A DNA stretch of 64,000 bases, taken from positions 1,054,001-1,118,000 of the forward strand of contig JAGYVD010000002.1 of the NCBI GenBank assembly GCA_021209875.1, in the 5' to 3' direction. Each line of letters opens with the position of its first letter. Position 1 is the first letter of the stretch. The DNA comes from Rosellinia necatrix (Eukaryota; Ascomycota; Sordariomycetes; Xylariales; Xylariaceae). Shown here one piece after another: positions 28,250-38,718 of the stretch. Under the pieces are notes generated by a model. That model saw nothing but the letters and a program-made list of their open reading frames with translations. It was not told the DNA's origin and searched no databases. A program made the position numbers and the translations under genes.

Positions 28250-28420
28250 GTGGAGGCATCATGAACCCAACCCAAATGACAAGAACCCACGACCCAAATG
28301 GGCTTTGGGGGCCCATTTCAACGTGGGCTGGGCTCTTGGCAGCTTTTTTGAGCCCATGCGGCTTTCATGGGCGCCCATGAACTGGGCTTCTTATAATCGG
28401 GGCATCACCGTTTTTACGTG
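28250..28420. repeat. cluster of GGGCCCA/TGGGC motifs, possible transposon end
   Basis: Within 170 bp the motifs CCCAAAT, TGGGC, GGGCCCAT and GGGCGCCCAT recur in both orientations. Clusters of short inverted motifs of this kind are typical of the subterminal regions of hAT-type DNA transposons. No transposase frame or clear terminal repeat was found, so this is only a candidate fragment. Confidence 0.3.
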
Positions 28421-29478
28421 CAATGTTTCGTACATCATTTCTATAAACCCATCGAGACTCTTTGGGTCGGTGCTCACGAGTCACGAGTGTAGTAGGTAGC
28501 CTTGCCACCGCCACAAGCAATGCTGAGCAATTTCACTTCATAGCCTTGTCGTGTGCGTATAAGTTCTATCATAGCCCCCCTCCACCCCCTGTTTATCAGC
28601 CTGATGTTGTTACCTAGGTAATGTCATGTTGATAGATATTAATTATGGCGAGCTAGGTATCCTAATGAGGTTTTAGATATGCTTAAATGCGTTAACTTCA
28701 TTAGGTGCATAGACATTGTCAGACGTCAGAAGGCAGCAGCGGCCTTCACCCAGCCACCCGAATTCTCAAACACTGCCCCATTTATAATCACGTGAGCACC
28801 CGCACCCAGCCTTTGTTAATGCGCGTCTCTTATGGAACCATCCATTTGTTCCCCAACTCCATCAACTATTACCATTTCCCTGACCACATTTAAATGGCTC
28901 CCTTATCTGCACCCTAAACCTCTCTCGTCGCCTTATCTGGACGCATCATCGTCATCATCGCTTCCGCCTCCAGAAGGCTCGGCCTAAAGGTACCCGCCTC
29001 CTCGCGGTGATCGCGCACGCCTGCTCAAGGCCATATGGCGAGTGCGAGCTGTCACTCGCAACCAGAACCATCCTCTACCGGCTTCTACCCATCGTCTGCG
29101 GCCGATGGAAGACCCGGGGTTCTGGCAAGGGGTCGGGCTGTTGGAGTGCTTTGCACGAAATCACCCGGCTGCCTGCCTGCGATGACGGCTGTCGCCTCGT
29201 TCGGTATGGCTGGGCTAAGGCGCGCGGGGACGATGCCCTCTCTATCCCTTTCCTCCTTGCCTTGTGTTCATCCCTACCACGCCTCTCCACTTTCGCCGTT
29301 TCCACCACCACCCGAATCCATCCGATCCGGAGTCAAGGCTGCTCCTCTGCCAGAAGCCTGGGAGGGTGGGATTCTCTGCTCACCGCTGGTGACAGAGGGG
29401 CCATATCTTTATACTTAGACTGACTCTAATTAATTAGTGCTTCTATTAGCTAACTTGACCTAGGTGAACACGGCGTAA
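28421..29478. promoter_or_regulatory. upstream region and leader of the 29479 gene
   Basis: About 1 kb without a convincing gene. It becomes pyrimidine-rich near 28900-28980 (CTCTCGTCGCC, TCATCGTCATCATCGC), as fungal transcription start regions often do. Two overlapping frames of 127 and 138 codons at 29007-29423 are in different phases, show no domain and probably belong to the leader. TACCTAGGTA-type motifs occur at about 28611 and 29458. Confidence 0.4.
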
Positions 29479-30666
29479 ATGTCATCGACAGTGTCTGATT
29501 CCGAGTCCGATGCAAGCCCAGTCATCGTCCCTCCGACTACCTCGACTACCTCGACCACCAACGCCGATATAGACATCACAGCACAACCGGCCGCCTTGAC
29601 GTGGCGCACTTCCGACGGTGAGAACAAGTGCTTGTCACACCTGAACTTGGACTTGCACTATCATGTTCGCTCCAACAAAGCTTTTTTCAAATTACGTGCT
29701 GCAGTCGCTCTTAAATCTCATCCTCGCTCACGTACCACTGCCGTCTTCCTCATTGTTCATCCCGAGCGTATACACACCCTCGTTCTCGATGATTCGCCAT
29801 GTGCTCCAGAAGCGAAGACGCTTGGCCCTGAAACCGTCTGTCTGCACTTTGAGCTGAGTAGATTGCCGGCCCTAGTCGTGCCCAAAGAATCCCTTGCTCC
29901 CCGGAACCAAGCATCTGGTAACCTGCTGGATTCTTTACGAGAAGCAGTTCGGCAAGGCACCTTTTCTGTCTACGCCAAAATTCCATGCAGACGTCTATCA
30001 CGGCAGCGATTACTTGCATTGTGTGGCGCAGCGTCTCGCAACGAGCTCAGGTCTATAGCCGCCCATAGCAACATCTCTAGCCTTTATAGTGGTGCTGGAG
30101 GGGAATTCATCGAGGGTGATAGTCTTTCTCTCCCTGATAGCACTCCACCTAGTGCGGTGAATGAGTCTACAACGGAGCCTCTTATGGAGAACCCTCCTTC
30201 CTATGACGAGGTTGGTTCTGGACCACCACCGATAGGTAAGTTTATTAAATGCAGCTGCCTCTTTTGCTGGTTCAAGTTTATTAACAATCCAGCGATAGTG
30301 CCGAATCCGCATAAACGACGGCGGCTTAGCGCCCCCGGGCCCGAACCTGCATCTCTGGAACGCTTGGACCGTAAATATATCGAAGACATCTGCGCTCACA
30401 TAATAGACAATAGACTCGGTCAGATAAGACGTGATATGGCCAAAGAGCTCCAAGACTTAGAGAATCGTGTTATAGGCTATGTTGATGAGCAACTAATACT
30501 TCAACGGCAGGAAACAACGGAGGATCTCGGTCTCCAGACAGAAGATGAGTATTATGGACTAAAGTTGGATCTCCAAAATTATGTACGTGAGGAGATCGAG
30601 GAGGCCGAGGGTCGAATCTTGGATCATCTAGGTACTGCGAGTTTCTCGTTGCAATTAAATCCATGA
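29479..30666 (+). CDS. fungal protein of unknown function with PPxY motif and acidic coiled C-terminus
   Basis: The full frame is 395 codons. A 57-nt intron at 30236-30292 (GTAAGT donor, TTAAC branch site, CCAG acceptor) is a multiple of three without a stop and probably splices out, giving 376 aa. Visible parts are a Ser/Thr-rich N-terminus, a globular region of about 70-190 with VHPERIHTLVLDD and LSRQRLLALCGAAS, then PPSYDEV (a PPxY ligand for WW-domain proteins such as Rsp5-type ubiquitin ligases), a KRRR nuclear-signal candidate, and a charged helical tail. I believe similar proteins recur, often in several copies, in other filamentous ascomycetes without known function; this is from memory. 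It lies between two inverted solo LTRs. The start ATG is the first in frame. Confidence 0.75.
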   Translation: MSSTVSDSESDASPVIVPPTTSTTSTTNADIDITAQPAALTWRTSDGENKCLSHLNLDLHYHVRSNKAFFKLRAAVALKSHPRSRTTAVFLIVHPERIHTLVLDDSPCAPEAKTLGPETVCLHFELSRLPALVVPKESLAPRNQASGNLLDSLREAVRQGTFSVYAKIPCRRLSRQRLLALCGAASRNELRSIAAHSNISSLYSGAGGEFIEGDSLSLPDSTPPSAVNESTTEPLMENPPSYDEVGSGPPPIGKFIKCSCLFCWFKFINNPAIVPNPHKRRRLSAPGPEPASLERLDRKYIEDICAHIIDNRLGQIRRDMAKELQDLENRVIGYVDEQLILQRQETTEDLGLQTEDEYYGLKLDLQNYVREEIEEAEGRILDHLGTASFSLQLNP

Positions 30667-31276
30667 AACGTGAGAAGTTGGTCCCTAGGGTTGCCGAGTG
30701 ACTAGAGTCCGAGACCCAGTTCCGTGGCATTCCCCGAATCTATTGCAAATCGGTGATTAACGTAGTCTCATGAAAATTTAGACAGGCTTTAGAAGGTGAA
30801 AGTAAGCCCACGGTTTGTCGTTGTTCGCTCCCATTCCGTATTGGACTCATGCGAAGGGACTTACTCTATAGGCGGCTTACAGCTTGAGTGTAGTAAAATA
30901 GACTGGTGGATGGCATTGCACTTGCAGCCTTGCCCTCAGCTAGGCCATGACTTAGTAGGAAGAATCCTCGGGCCCGATCGCCATTGAGATTAACGTAAAG
31001 CGTCGTAACGAGTTGCTTAGGGGCCGTGAGGTGAGTTGCTGCTTGTCTAGTTCGGCGTGATATTGTCTTTTTAAAATGTTAAAATCAATTGTGATGGCAA
31101 AACGGAACCGCTCCACCTATTTGGCTATGTTCGTATACATGTAAACTACTGCGTAACATCAATTAATGAATGATTTTAGACATGAATTATTTATTGTCAT
31201 TCTACTTATCGTCAAGCAAGATGAGTAGGGACATCGCTTCAGATACCCAAAACTTCTTTCCAGCGAACTCTACAAC
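30667..31276. other. 3' flank with relic fragment
   Basis: No convincing gene; a 63-codon frame at 30796-30987 has no visible support. The fragment at 31087-31165 is related to 38637-38718 (separate entry). Confidence 0.4.
31087..31165 (+). pseudogene. relic fragment related to 38637-38718
   Basis: About 75 bp match the reverse complement of 38637-38718 closely. Translated, the two share GKTEP(L/F)HLFGY with similar flanks. The frame here is short and stops at about 31170. The two fragments may be remnants of a dispersed gene or transposon. The parent family is not recognised. Confidence 0.45.
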
Positions 31277-31493
31277 TGTCAGATAGATAAAGCAGATGGT
31301 GAGGTATTGGCTACCCTACGGTGTAGCTCTAGAGGCATATTTGTGTATATAAGGACTGGAGGCCTCCCATTTTGATGGTAGGTCCAGGAATAAATAATAT
31401 TAAGCCCTACCCCTATACTCAGCTATTTACTTGCGGCGACCAACTGCTACCCTCTAGTGACTAGACCTCACTTGGGGCATTCTCCATATGACA
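31277..31493 (+). mobile_element. solo LTR, inverted relative to 27650-27865
   Basis: 217 bp, from TGTCA to TGACA, matching the inverse of 27650-27865 throughout. The flanks are ACAAC and GCAAC, agreeing at four of five bases, fitting an old target duplication. TATATAAGGAC is followed by the palindrome GGAGGCCTCC. No internal element lies beside it, hence solo. Confidence 0.85.
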
Positions 31494-34400
31494 GCAACCC
31501 TTCGATAGGATTTGTCAAGAAGTTTGATGTAGAGCAGCATATGTTGAATCATAGTAACCTCACCCATTCATTCATGTGTTTGGTGCCTTAATTCAACTTG
31601 TAACCTCCGCGAATTCATACTTGGATAAGCCGATATATTCAATGAGGTTATGAAACCTTGAATATTATCTCGGATCATAGACCTTTGTGTGATTTTATCA
31701 CGAGCCGTGTTGCCACCCGAGCTTGTATTCGTAACCCTTGCATTCCCTATCCGCGTCTATGTCGTCCAGTGAAGGCACTATATGAGAGAAGTTTGTCGAA
31801 GGGCGGTTTAACATTTTAAATCCTTGTAAGAATTTGCAACGCGTCGGACGCACCATTAGCTCAAGCTATATTCCATCTCTCTTCGTGAGATCTTCTGCCT
31901 AATATTCTTCTGTAATGGTTAGTCATTGTTTCAACGAGCCTGGTAACCGGAAATCCTTTCTACATTCCACAGTAGGTGCGTAATCTGTCCAACTTGTCAG
32001 TGCGCTCGTTCTATAAATTGTGCAAGCTGAGAAAAGATCTATTTCTAGTTCGTATCACTTCACCAGTTGACTGAGATTGTTGGGCGCAATCCGTCGAAGA
32101 GGGGTTGGTGACATTGTTCGTGCCCTAGTAATTACTCATGTCTTGTTTTTCAACAGGGCGAGTGCCCTCGCGATTTTGTTGGATTCATGTTAGGCCAACC
32201 CGCGTTCACGCGGCCTATCATGTAACAATAAGGAAATTCCTTTTTTTTCTCGACTGTGCGTAATTAAATCCAGCTGTCAAAGGAACTGCTCCTTGGATCC
32301 CCAAAGATGAGATCACAAAAATGCATCCTCCATGTGGTTTCCAACATTAGATAAGACGGCAGTTGCATTAAATGGCTGTATCACTGCAATTATAGAAGCC
32401 ATGTATACATCCTTCGGAAGGTTTATTAATGCTTTCCTCGTCTTCTGAAGTCAGGGCTAAAGAAGGACGGGACGATATGAATCAACGACACGGGGTGGGG
32501 GAGCCCCATACCGTAGCCACGGCATGAAATCAGCTTCGAAATGGGCAATAATGAGTGTCCTTCTAAGTTATGCTCATCCGAGGCGGTCTACGGCTATACA
32601 TACCGGCCGTGACACGAGTATTCACCGAGGGAGGAACCAAAGGGGGATGTACCCCAATACTGGGGATACCTTCACAGCTCTTAGTGAGACGAGAATTGCC
32701 TATTCTATATCTAGGCTTCAGTTGTGGATTGGAACGTAGAGGACATTTTGATGCAGCTGAGGGTTGATATGGCTCTTCAAGCTGTCATCCGCCAGGCTCA
32801 ACAAGTCCAATTTCAAGGTAATAGTCCTAGGCCTATACCTCTAAGTGAATCTACGTCCATGTCTGCCTAATTCGAGTTCCAGATAAGCGCTTGCTGATTC
32901 AGCAACATGTGAGATGGCTTACACACGACCAGCTCTACCCCGTGACAGTGTCCAATGAGCGAAAATGGTGGACTAATTCGAAATGATATGCTTCATGATC
33001 ACGCGGCGCCCGTGGGTGAGTCTCTTTGGTAGTTAAGGTATTTTATTGACGAATTTTCAATCCTGCAAGGCCGAGATCGACAGCTCCCCCAGGGCTCGGG
33101 ACATATTAGAGGCAAAAGCGCTTGGTAGAATTATATTCCTCGTATGTCTCGGCCGGTCACGCGTGGTTCTTGAGGGTGACAAATTTGGGATTCCTCGTCA
33201 TGATTGAAACCGACATAAAACGTGGCGCTGAGATGAGTCTATGGGAAACACTCACCCAAGGACTAAACACAGAAGTGCCATCAGGTGATGAACGCTTCTT
33301 CGTGCGTAAATGACCAGTATTACCATGTGTTTGTTCACTTGAGGACGAGGCCCACGAAAACTTCAGGCTCAGCTCAGGATCTAAGCCAAGCCTCCCAGAC
33401 AAGGTGGCGGCGGACCACAACACACTTTGTGATCATCGATACACTCGTGGTAGTTGATACATTCGTGGTAATTAATTCGGATGAAGCCTAGTCACTTTTT
33501 GTTCTGGTTTTTAAATTCTGCGTGTATTCGAGGTTGTCTGTTAATTGGAGGGTATGACAAGCAACAACAAGTGGTTTCGGGTGCCACTCGGGTAGGGGAG
33601 GCGATGAAGGTCAAGGGGCTCAGCTGAGTCTAGCCTCTTTAGGGAATTGAGATACAATGTTCGTGCTCATTTTGGCGCAGCCGGGTGATATAAATATATA
33701 CGTGATCCACACGTCTCCAGTGAGCTGCATAGTGTACAGAAGCGTACCTACGGCGCAGTAGGCAGTAAAATAGGTAGATAGAGGCTTGGGAGAGTACCTA
33801 ATCGCGTTGAGATAAACGAGGTAAGTACTTCGTACATAAGTACTGTACATACTTACTTACCTACTTACGCACATACCTGTCGTAATTCTAGTGCCTAAGC
33901 CCCTGAAATGTCTACCTAGGTACGGGCCAAGTACGGGCCAAGTACTACGCCGCAGGCTAAGAATACATGGTTGTCCATCCTCAGATATCAGTGCGTGTCG
34001 AGATCCGTTTGTCGGACCACCTGCAGTTATACTATGAGGTTACACGTACTACTGCACATTCTGATCTCACCGGGCTTCACGGATTATGTACATAGGGGCC
34101 ACGGCTCTCACTGCCAAGTCGCCCACTGCCAGCCGCTCACTGCCGGTCGCTCACTGCCAATCGCTCATTGCTAACCGCTCGCTGCCTTGTCGCCATGGGG
34201 GGAGGGGCTGTGGGCATGGATGAACACGGCATATTCCACGAGCGAAACCCATTACATACATATTCACCTGGTCGCGCATCCTGAATTTCATAGTTATACC
34301 TCGGTCCGCTCCGTCCCCCTTGAACGTTTCCCCTGTTTCCATATCCAGGTACTGTAATGATCAACCCCTCCGATCTGCTGCGGGTATACGAACCATGACT

Positions 34401-34544
34401 TGAGAGGCCCCGGGTCGCGATCGACGAAAGAGAAACAGGGGCACTACCGCCGTCCCGTCCGCATGCACGCATGTTTGAATAAATCAATGAACAAAAAAAC
34501 GCACGAACGAACGACTGAATGAGTGAGTAAGTGAGTGAGTGACC
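31494..34544. other. gene-poor spacer
   Basis: Three kilobases of mixed composition with only short overlapping frames (all under 90 codons) and no recognisable domain. There is a small inverted repeat near 32193-32217 (CCGCG..CGCGG). TACCTA/TAGGTA motifs cluster at 33760-33950, a 13-bp tandem repeat lies at 34103-34194, and (GAGT)n stands directly before the next gene at about 34518-34541. It may hold decayed transposons, but none could be bounded. Confidence 0.55.
34103..34194. repeat. short tandem repeat, about 13-bp unit
   Basis: Six to seven imperfect copies of a CGCTCACTGCCAN unit in tandem. Non-coding and close to the upstream region of the 34545 gene. Confidence 0.7.
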
Positions 34545-35657
34545 ATGGCAAATCCGTTGACGACCCCGGCACCGACTCTCCCAGCAAACTGGGCCCCGAC
34601 CGCGTCCGGCTGTCTTCGCTCGGACGACTATTGGATATGGCAGCTCGGCAACACCCAGAACGACGCGCGGACCGTCCTGGGCGGGCCGTCGCAGACGGAC
34701 GGCTGTTTCGCCTCGGTATGGGAGCCGGCCGTGACCTTCGCCGGCTCGGGCTGCCCGCCGCTGTACACCTCGGCCTGCCACAACGGCGACAGCGACTCCG
34801 GCGGTGCCGTGACGTGCTGCCCCTCGATCTACGACTTCGCCTGCCAGCCGGAGCCCTTCAAAACCGGCGTCCACGCCAAGTGGTTCCGCTGCGTGTCCAC
34901 GTATGACAGCCAGGGCGCCGTGAAGCTGACGAGGACGGATTTCAGGGTGAGCTCGCGTAACGTGGAGACCAGGACGAAGCACACGTACGAGCACCTGTTC
35001 GCGCTCGCCATCTTGTATACCACACCGGTATGTAGCTAACTAACCCCCCCCCCCCCCCATCATACCCACCCGCCTAGCTACCGAGACGTAATGAGACGTA
35101 ATGGGTCAGCGCTAATATGGGGAACGTATAGTTATCTACTAGCGCTTCATCGGCCACTTCCTTGCCAACAACAACAACAACAGCAACAACAATGACAACA
35201 ACAACGACAACACCCACGTTGTCGCCTACGGGGTCGTCATCTCCGGGGCTCCAGGCAGGAGCAGCGGCCGGGATCGGGGTCGGAGTAACGGCCGCTGTCG
35301 CCCTGCTCGCCTTACTAGCCTGGTTCGTGTACCGGCGGCGGAGGAGAGCAGCCAAGCCACCGGGGGGAAACGCCTCAGTTCCCAGCCTACGGGGCGCCAC
35401 CAGGAGGGGCGGCGGCAGCGGCAGTAGCACCACTGCCGCCGATGGCCCCGGCCGGCGAGCCGTCGCCCTTGTCCGCATCCACAGCACCGACGGCATACAC
35501 GTTCCCGACCGAGGACTCTCGCGGCGACGGCTTGTCCCCGTACCCGGCCCAATACCAGGCCGTGTCGCAGCCGAAGGAGATGCTGGCCGAGGAGGGCCTC
35601 CGCTTCGAGCTCGACGGGAGTTCGAGCGCATTACCGCGATCGACCCGTGCGCCGTAG
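34545..35657 (+). CDS. single-pass membrane protein with Cys-rich ectodomain (frame break in G6)
   Basis: Exon 1 is 34545-35027. The intron 35028-35131 has a GTATGT donor, CTAAT branch and TATAG acceptor. Exon 2 is 35132-35657. The N-terminal part has about nine cysteines (GCLR, DGCF, SGCPP, SACHN, TCCPS, FACQ, RCVS). It is followed by a Thr/Ser linker encoded by an ACA/AAC-rich repeat, a transmembrane segment (GIGVGVTAAVALLALLAWF) and a basic stop-transfer RRRRR. The layout matches fungal surface proteins with a mucin-like linker, which often begin with MA..LTTP and lack a classical signal peptide. After the membrane segment the frame must shift by one base, best at the G6 run 35362-35367, to reach a long coding-like tail ending at 35657; then the protein is about 335 aa. 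An overlapping minus-strand frame is a shadow. Confidence 0.65.
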
Positions 35658-36371
35658 GCTGCCGGGGGTCGGATAATTAGGTGCGCTGCGTGGCTCAGCG
35701 GCAGCGACACGACAGGGTGACGTTATTATATCAGGCCTCCTGTACACGCCTCGGGGGCTGACGATACAATTGATCGAAGAATCGATCACGCTCCCTAGAT
35801 TACAAATGGCGAGAGTGCGCGGCCCTTGGGAACTTTAGAACCGGAAAATTAGCGAGGGCAGGCTTGCGTAAAGGGATACTTCACTTTGACATTTCAAAAC
35901 TTGTATATATTGTCTCATCGTGTCTGTTTGCTTTCGCAGTTACAACGCAACCGTATATAAATTTCTACACGTCCCGAATCTAGAACCATATTACTCGTCA
36001 CACGTTTAAGGAGCCTAACTGGGGCAATGTCTTTTTATGGCCGGCCAAGTGAGGTGGCCTTGCTATCATTGCGCATTGAGATGCCAGCGATGACAATGTC
36101 AATCTTAACGACCTCATATAGTCTCCAATTAAGATCACCCCACACATATATATTAGAGCATTGGAAGATAAGGTGTTGCAATGTATTTCTGTCATCTAGT
36201 TAGACACTCGGCGCCTAGCGAACCCGGGCTCCAGGCCCCGGGTTCCGAAAATTCCAGTCATACAATATTATTTACAGCCCCGAGGATCCGGAAACGCCAC
36301 AACGAATAAACAGCTAGATTTAAACTCACCCTAGAAAACACCCCTTTACAACATATTCATACATACTAGAC
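35658..36371. other. intergenic region between convergent genes
   Basis: Mixed composition, with the last stretch moderately A+T-rich. No gene was found. It should carry the 3' ends of the two convergent genes on either side. Confidence 0.5.
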
Positions 36372-37697
36372 TCACCAAGTCTCGCCCACGACATCCACGA
36401 GATTCCGCTCCCGGGGCGTGTACTTCCTCAGGTGCCTGAGCAAGGCGGCATCCTCGTAGTCATCGTCATCGCCAGCCACGCTCACCACGACCTCACTATC
36501 CCCCCCGCGGCGGAGCCTGGCCCCACTGCGCGCCTCGGGCTGCCGGCCGCAGGCTGCGGTTCTTCCAGTGAGGCAGGACGTCCCTCCAAGTGATCGGCGC
36601 GCTCTCTTCCTCCCCTCCTCCTCCTCCTCCTCCTCCTCCTTCTCCTCCCCGTTCTTCTCCTATCCTCCCTCCCTCTCTTCTTCTTCTTCTTCTTCTTCTT
36701 CTCCTACTCCCTCCCCCACCACCGCCGCCGCTGCTGCTGCTGCTATTCCTCTCCTTGCGCGAGCGGCGCGCCTCCTCCACGAACGACGGCAGCGCGAAAT
36801 TCCGCGCCGCGTCGCGGTCCGCGACCCACTCGCCGAAGACGTAGGTGCCCCCTATCCCGTGCCCGGCGGAGGGGGACGGAGGCGTCGAGGAGGGCGCCCT
36901 CGAGCCCGCGCGGCGACAGGTCCGCCCCGGCGCCCGGCCCCTTGCCGGCCACGAAGCCGCCGCCGGCGCCGGCGCCCATATCCCAGAGCGGCGGCGGCGA
37001 CTGCTGCCGCCTCAATGCCCTGCTTCTATATGCGATGGCGGCGGTGGGCGTGGTGGTGGTGGTGGTGGTGGTGGTGGTGGTGGTGGTGAGTGGTGGTGGT
37101 AGGGGCGGCCTCGGGCTGGAACCGGATGCAGTAGTCGGCCCGCGCCCGGCAGCAGGCGGCGCACTGCGTCTCGCCCTCCCGGCCCGCGTACGTCAGCGTG
37201 CACCGCAGCCCCTTGCCCGCGCACCGGAGGCACGCCCGCGGCCCGTCCCTCGAGAGCCGCTGCCCCGTCACGGAGTCCCGCGCCCGCCGCATCGACGGGG
37301 GTAGTAGTAGCCTCCCCCTACCTCCGCCGCCGCCGCCGCTGAACGGTGATGGTGGTGGTGGCAGGGGTGATGGCGAGGGTAGCCATGAGGTGGTCGCCGA
37401 TGAAGATAAAACCCACGATGATGAGGACGACCCTGGTGGTCGACGCCCGATGTGGAGCCGCCGGTCCAGCCCGATCTTGATGTACTCTACCCCCGCGTCC
37501 GGGTCCGGCCCTTGCTCGATGTCCGGCAGGTCCTCCCGCTCCCTGTACCGCTCGGCCCGCTCGATGTCGACGAGCGGCCGCGTCTTCTTCTTGTGCTTCT
37601 CGGGTCGGGCGGCCGTGTTGGCGCCCTGTCCGTCGGCCGGGGTCGGTATGGTATCCTGACTAGGCGGCGACGTTGGAAGGCCCTGTTCTGAGTCCAT
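36372..37697 (-). CDS. low-complexity protein with cysteine cluster, several frame breaks
   Basis: The start ATG at 37697 opens a 223-codon frame with MDSEQGL, a basic KHKKK stretch and a cluster of the form C-x2-C-x6-C-x12-C-x2-C-x7-C (CLRCAGKGLRC..CAAC..YC). That resembles a Zn2Cys6 arrangement but without its usual lysines. The frame then enters a His run from (GTG)n at about 37050-37090. Coding-like sequence continues in the next frame (WDMGAGAGGGFVAGKG), then in the third (GTYVFGEWVADRD..VEEARRSRKE, WRDVLPHWKN), and finally returns to the first (EDAALLRHLRKYTPRERNL) to a stop at 36372. Each change skips exactly one base, two near C/G runs (36871-36875 and 36500-36506). Read through, it would be about 440 aa. 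Without the last shift it ends at 36496. Function unknown. Confidence 0.5.
36602..36735. repeat. trinucleotide-rich coding microsatellites (TCC/TTC/GCT)
   Basis: Consecutive (CTC)n, (TCT)n and (GCT)n tracts, read on the minus strand as Ser, Gly, Arg and Glu runs inside the 36372-37697 gene. Such tracts change length readily and may underlie part of the frame trouble. Confidence 0.8.
37050..37090. repeat. (GTG)n trinucleotide repeat
   Basis: About 13 GTG units. They encode a His run in the opening minus-strand frame, and a Thr or Pro run in the others. The first frame change of the minus-strand gene falls here. Confidence 0.85.
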
Positions 37698-38636
37698 TTG
37701 TTTTTTTTTTTTGGTTGGTCGGTTTTTTTTTCCCCCCTGGCTTGTGATTGTGACTACGATTATCTAAACCAAGGGAGCAGGAGGAGGAGGAGGAGGCGCG
37801 CAGTTGGAAATTTCCTACCCGCTACCTTTTTAAACTTACGGGTGAGTGTAAAGATGACGCTGAGGAAACAATGAACCCGTGCTCTTTGTTCAGGTATGTG
37901 CTGTGTTTTTCCAGGCGAAGATAAAGAATCTAAGACTGAATGGCTTTGAGACTCTAGACCGGGTTGTTGAGAAGCGCGTTATAGCTGGAGGTGCTTTGGT
38001 CATTGGGCATGCGGAGGTGGAAGGGGTTTGTATATAAAATAGTTTGTTTTTTCAAGTATCATTGTCGTGAGGCCAATTAAACTGTTCGTTGGGTTACTTA
38101 GTTTGACAATCTGGGAGAATGAGTTTAGATAGTGCGATATTTTATCTTTGTCTTTGTTCACAGTCAGTTGCCCATAATTGCTTTCTAGCCGATTTCTTGT
38201 TTCAACAAACATATAGTATCGAAAAAATATAATAAACTTGCGCGCCAAGTATCACAGCAGAGTAGTTGGGTATCCACTCAAAGGGTTGAGGTTTCTCTAG
38301 TAATCCCTATCGACTGTGACGGGGCGGCCTTTCATCACTTATGAGTCTAAGCCTTTACTGCATTGTGAACAACTTGGGTCAGTTTCTAGCTTCTTGTGAA
38401 AGTACCAATCTGTGCCTCTTGCCGGGGCCCCATGGACAAAACTATTTATAGTTTTTTAGAATCATGTACTGTCATCCCTTTAAGTGACGCCGCGACGAAA
38501 CATGCAGTGACGGAGTCTTCGAAATTATCGGACGAGGCCCTGTGGTGCCTAGACAGGTCGTCAAACGCTCCTATGAGATCCTGATCAGAGGCCTCAAAGC
38601 AATCGAGATCACTCCAGTCTAGTACAACAAAGAATA

Positions 38637-38718
38637 GTGATATTGTCACGGAGTAGTTTGCACAAATGCCAATATAACCAAAAAGGTGGAACGGTTCCGT
38701 TTTGCCTTCACAGATATC
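38637..38718 (-). pseudogene. relic fragment related to 31087-31165
   Basis: Minus-strand reading gives CEGKTEPFHLFGYIGI inside an open frame of 113 codons (38787-38446). The matching fragment at 31087-31165 has CDGKTEPLHLFGYVRI. Most differences are silent or conservative, which suggests coding origin. The family is not recognised and the surrounding frame may be longer than the true relic. Confidence 0.4.

Noticed and set aside
29007..29423. Overlapping frames of 138 and 127 codons before the 29479 gene
   Set aside because: They occupy the same DNA in different phases, neither has a domain or gene-like neighbours, and the stretch looks like a pyrimidine-rich leader.
34137..34994. 285-codon minus-strand frame
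   Set aside because: It covers exon 1 of the membrane-protein gene and a tandem repeat. Arg/Gly/Ala-rich, as expected for the antisense of G+C-rich coding DNA.
34947..35131. Alternative donor GTGAGC at 34947 for the membrane-protein intron
   Set aside because: It is also in phase, but GTATGT at 35028 is a stronger donor, gives a more usual intron length and keeps a coding-like segment before the linker.
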